A stretch of 13,994 bases of DNA from Bacteroidaceae bacterium (lineage in GTDB: Bacteria; Bacteroidota; Bacteroidia; Bacteroidales; Bacteroidaceae). The DNA lies in NCBI GenBank assembly GCA_900752815.1, contig CAADWS010000220.1, positions 1-13,994 of the forward strand, given 5' to 3'. The translations under genes and the position numbers were made by a program. This document shows, one piece after another, positions 13,893 to 13,994 of this stretch (positions within the stretch are counted from its first letter, which is position 1; each line of letters opens with the position of its first letter). A model generated the notes under the pieces. The model was not told the origin of the DNA and made no database searches. It was given only the letters and a program-made list of their open reading frames with translations.

Positions 13893-13972
13893 TCCTACTG
13901 ACAGAAAATTCTAAAGTACTGATAGAAATTTCTGTCAGTACTTTAGTTTTTACGAAAGTACTGACTGTTTTT
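13893..13972 (+). repeat. Palindromic repeat family, copy 3 (identical to copy 1)
   Basis: This is identical to 5-84 over 80 bp and in the same orientation, so all pairings shift by 13888. The outer arms are 13898-13907 and 13929-13938, arm A 13911-13922, arm B 13935-13946, and arm C ends at 13965, followed by TGTTTTT. It is 232 bases upstream of the reductase gene. No plus-strand gene in the window feeds into it. Confidence 0.9.
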
Positions 13973-13994
13973 CTCCTGAAATTCCGGTAATATG

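Noticed and set aside
1..13994. Insertion sequence or composite transposon bounded by copies 1 and 3
   Set aside because: There is no transposase or integrase frame, and the third copy inside plus the hairpin-terminator form fit a palindromic intergenic repeat family better.

Overview
The window looks like a stretch of a Bacteroidales chromosome, probably a moderately GC-rich Bacteroidaceae or Prevotellaceae relative. The evidence is a GH89 glycosidase with a signal peptide, AraC regulators of the Bacteroides type, no obvious Shine-Dalgarno sites, and several copies of the Bacteroidales promoter -7 box TAnnTTTG in front of genes. No tRNA, rRNA, transposase, integrase or CRISPR array was seen.

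Layout. (1) 1-84, 5982-6068 and 13893-13972 hold three copies of a palindromic repeat family built from GTAC-centred arms about 21 bp apart. The first and last copies are identical over 80 bp, lie in the same orientation and almost bracket the window. (2) 135-2246, all on the minus strand and clearly more AT-rich than the rest, is a tight three-gene operon: a NADAR domain fused to a degenerate 5'(3')-deoxyribonucleotidase (HAD) domain, a PP2C phosphatase and a small zinc-ribbon protein. Just upstream is a frameshifted gene remnant whose last codons overlap the NADAR start, and which contains a perfect-consensus promoter. (3) 2580-3116 is a HEAT-like helical-repeat protein. (4) 3718-5937 is an exported GH89 alpha-N-acetylglucosaminidase, followed by repeat copy 2, which doubles as a terminator. 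(5) 6232-7479 is a membrane protein with an AraC-type DNA-binding tail, and 7897-9405 is a TrkH potassium transporter subunit; both are on the minus strand. (6) 9764-12330 on the plus strand holds an AraC regulator, an exported carboxymuconolactone-decarboxylase/cupin fusion and an exported flavodoxin, closed by a good terminator. (7) 12638-13660 on the minus strand is a YghZ-like aldo/keto reductase.

The most interesting block is 135-2350. NADAR enzymes act on ADP-ribose linked to guanine or on related NAD metabolites. PP2C enzymes reverse Ser/Thr phosphorylation. The nucleotidase half has lost its nucleophile Asp (now Asn) and a motif IV Asp (now Gly), so it looks like a nucleotide-binding sensor and not an enzyme. 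With translational coupling, a distinct base composition and a broken upstream partner, this is a plausible partly decayed conflict or stress-signalling system. The second notable block is the AraC-controlled pair of predicted periplasmic redox proteins.
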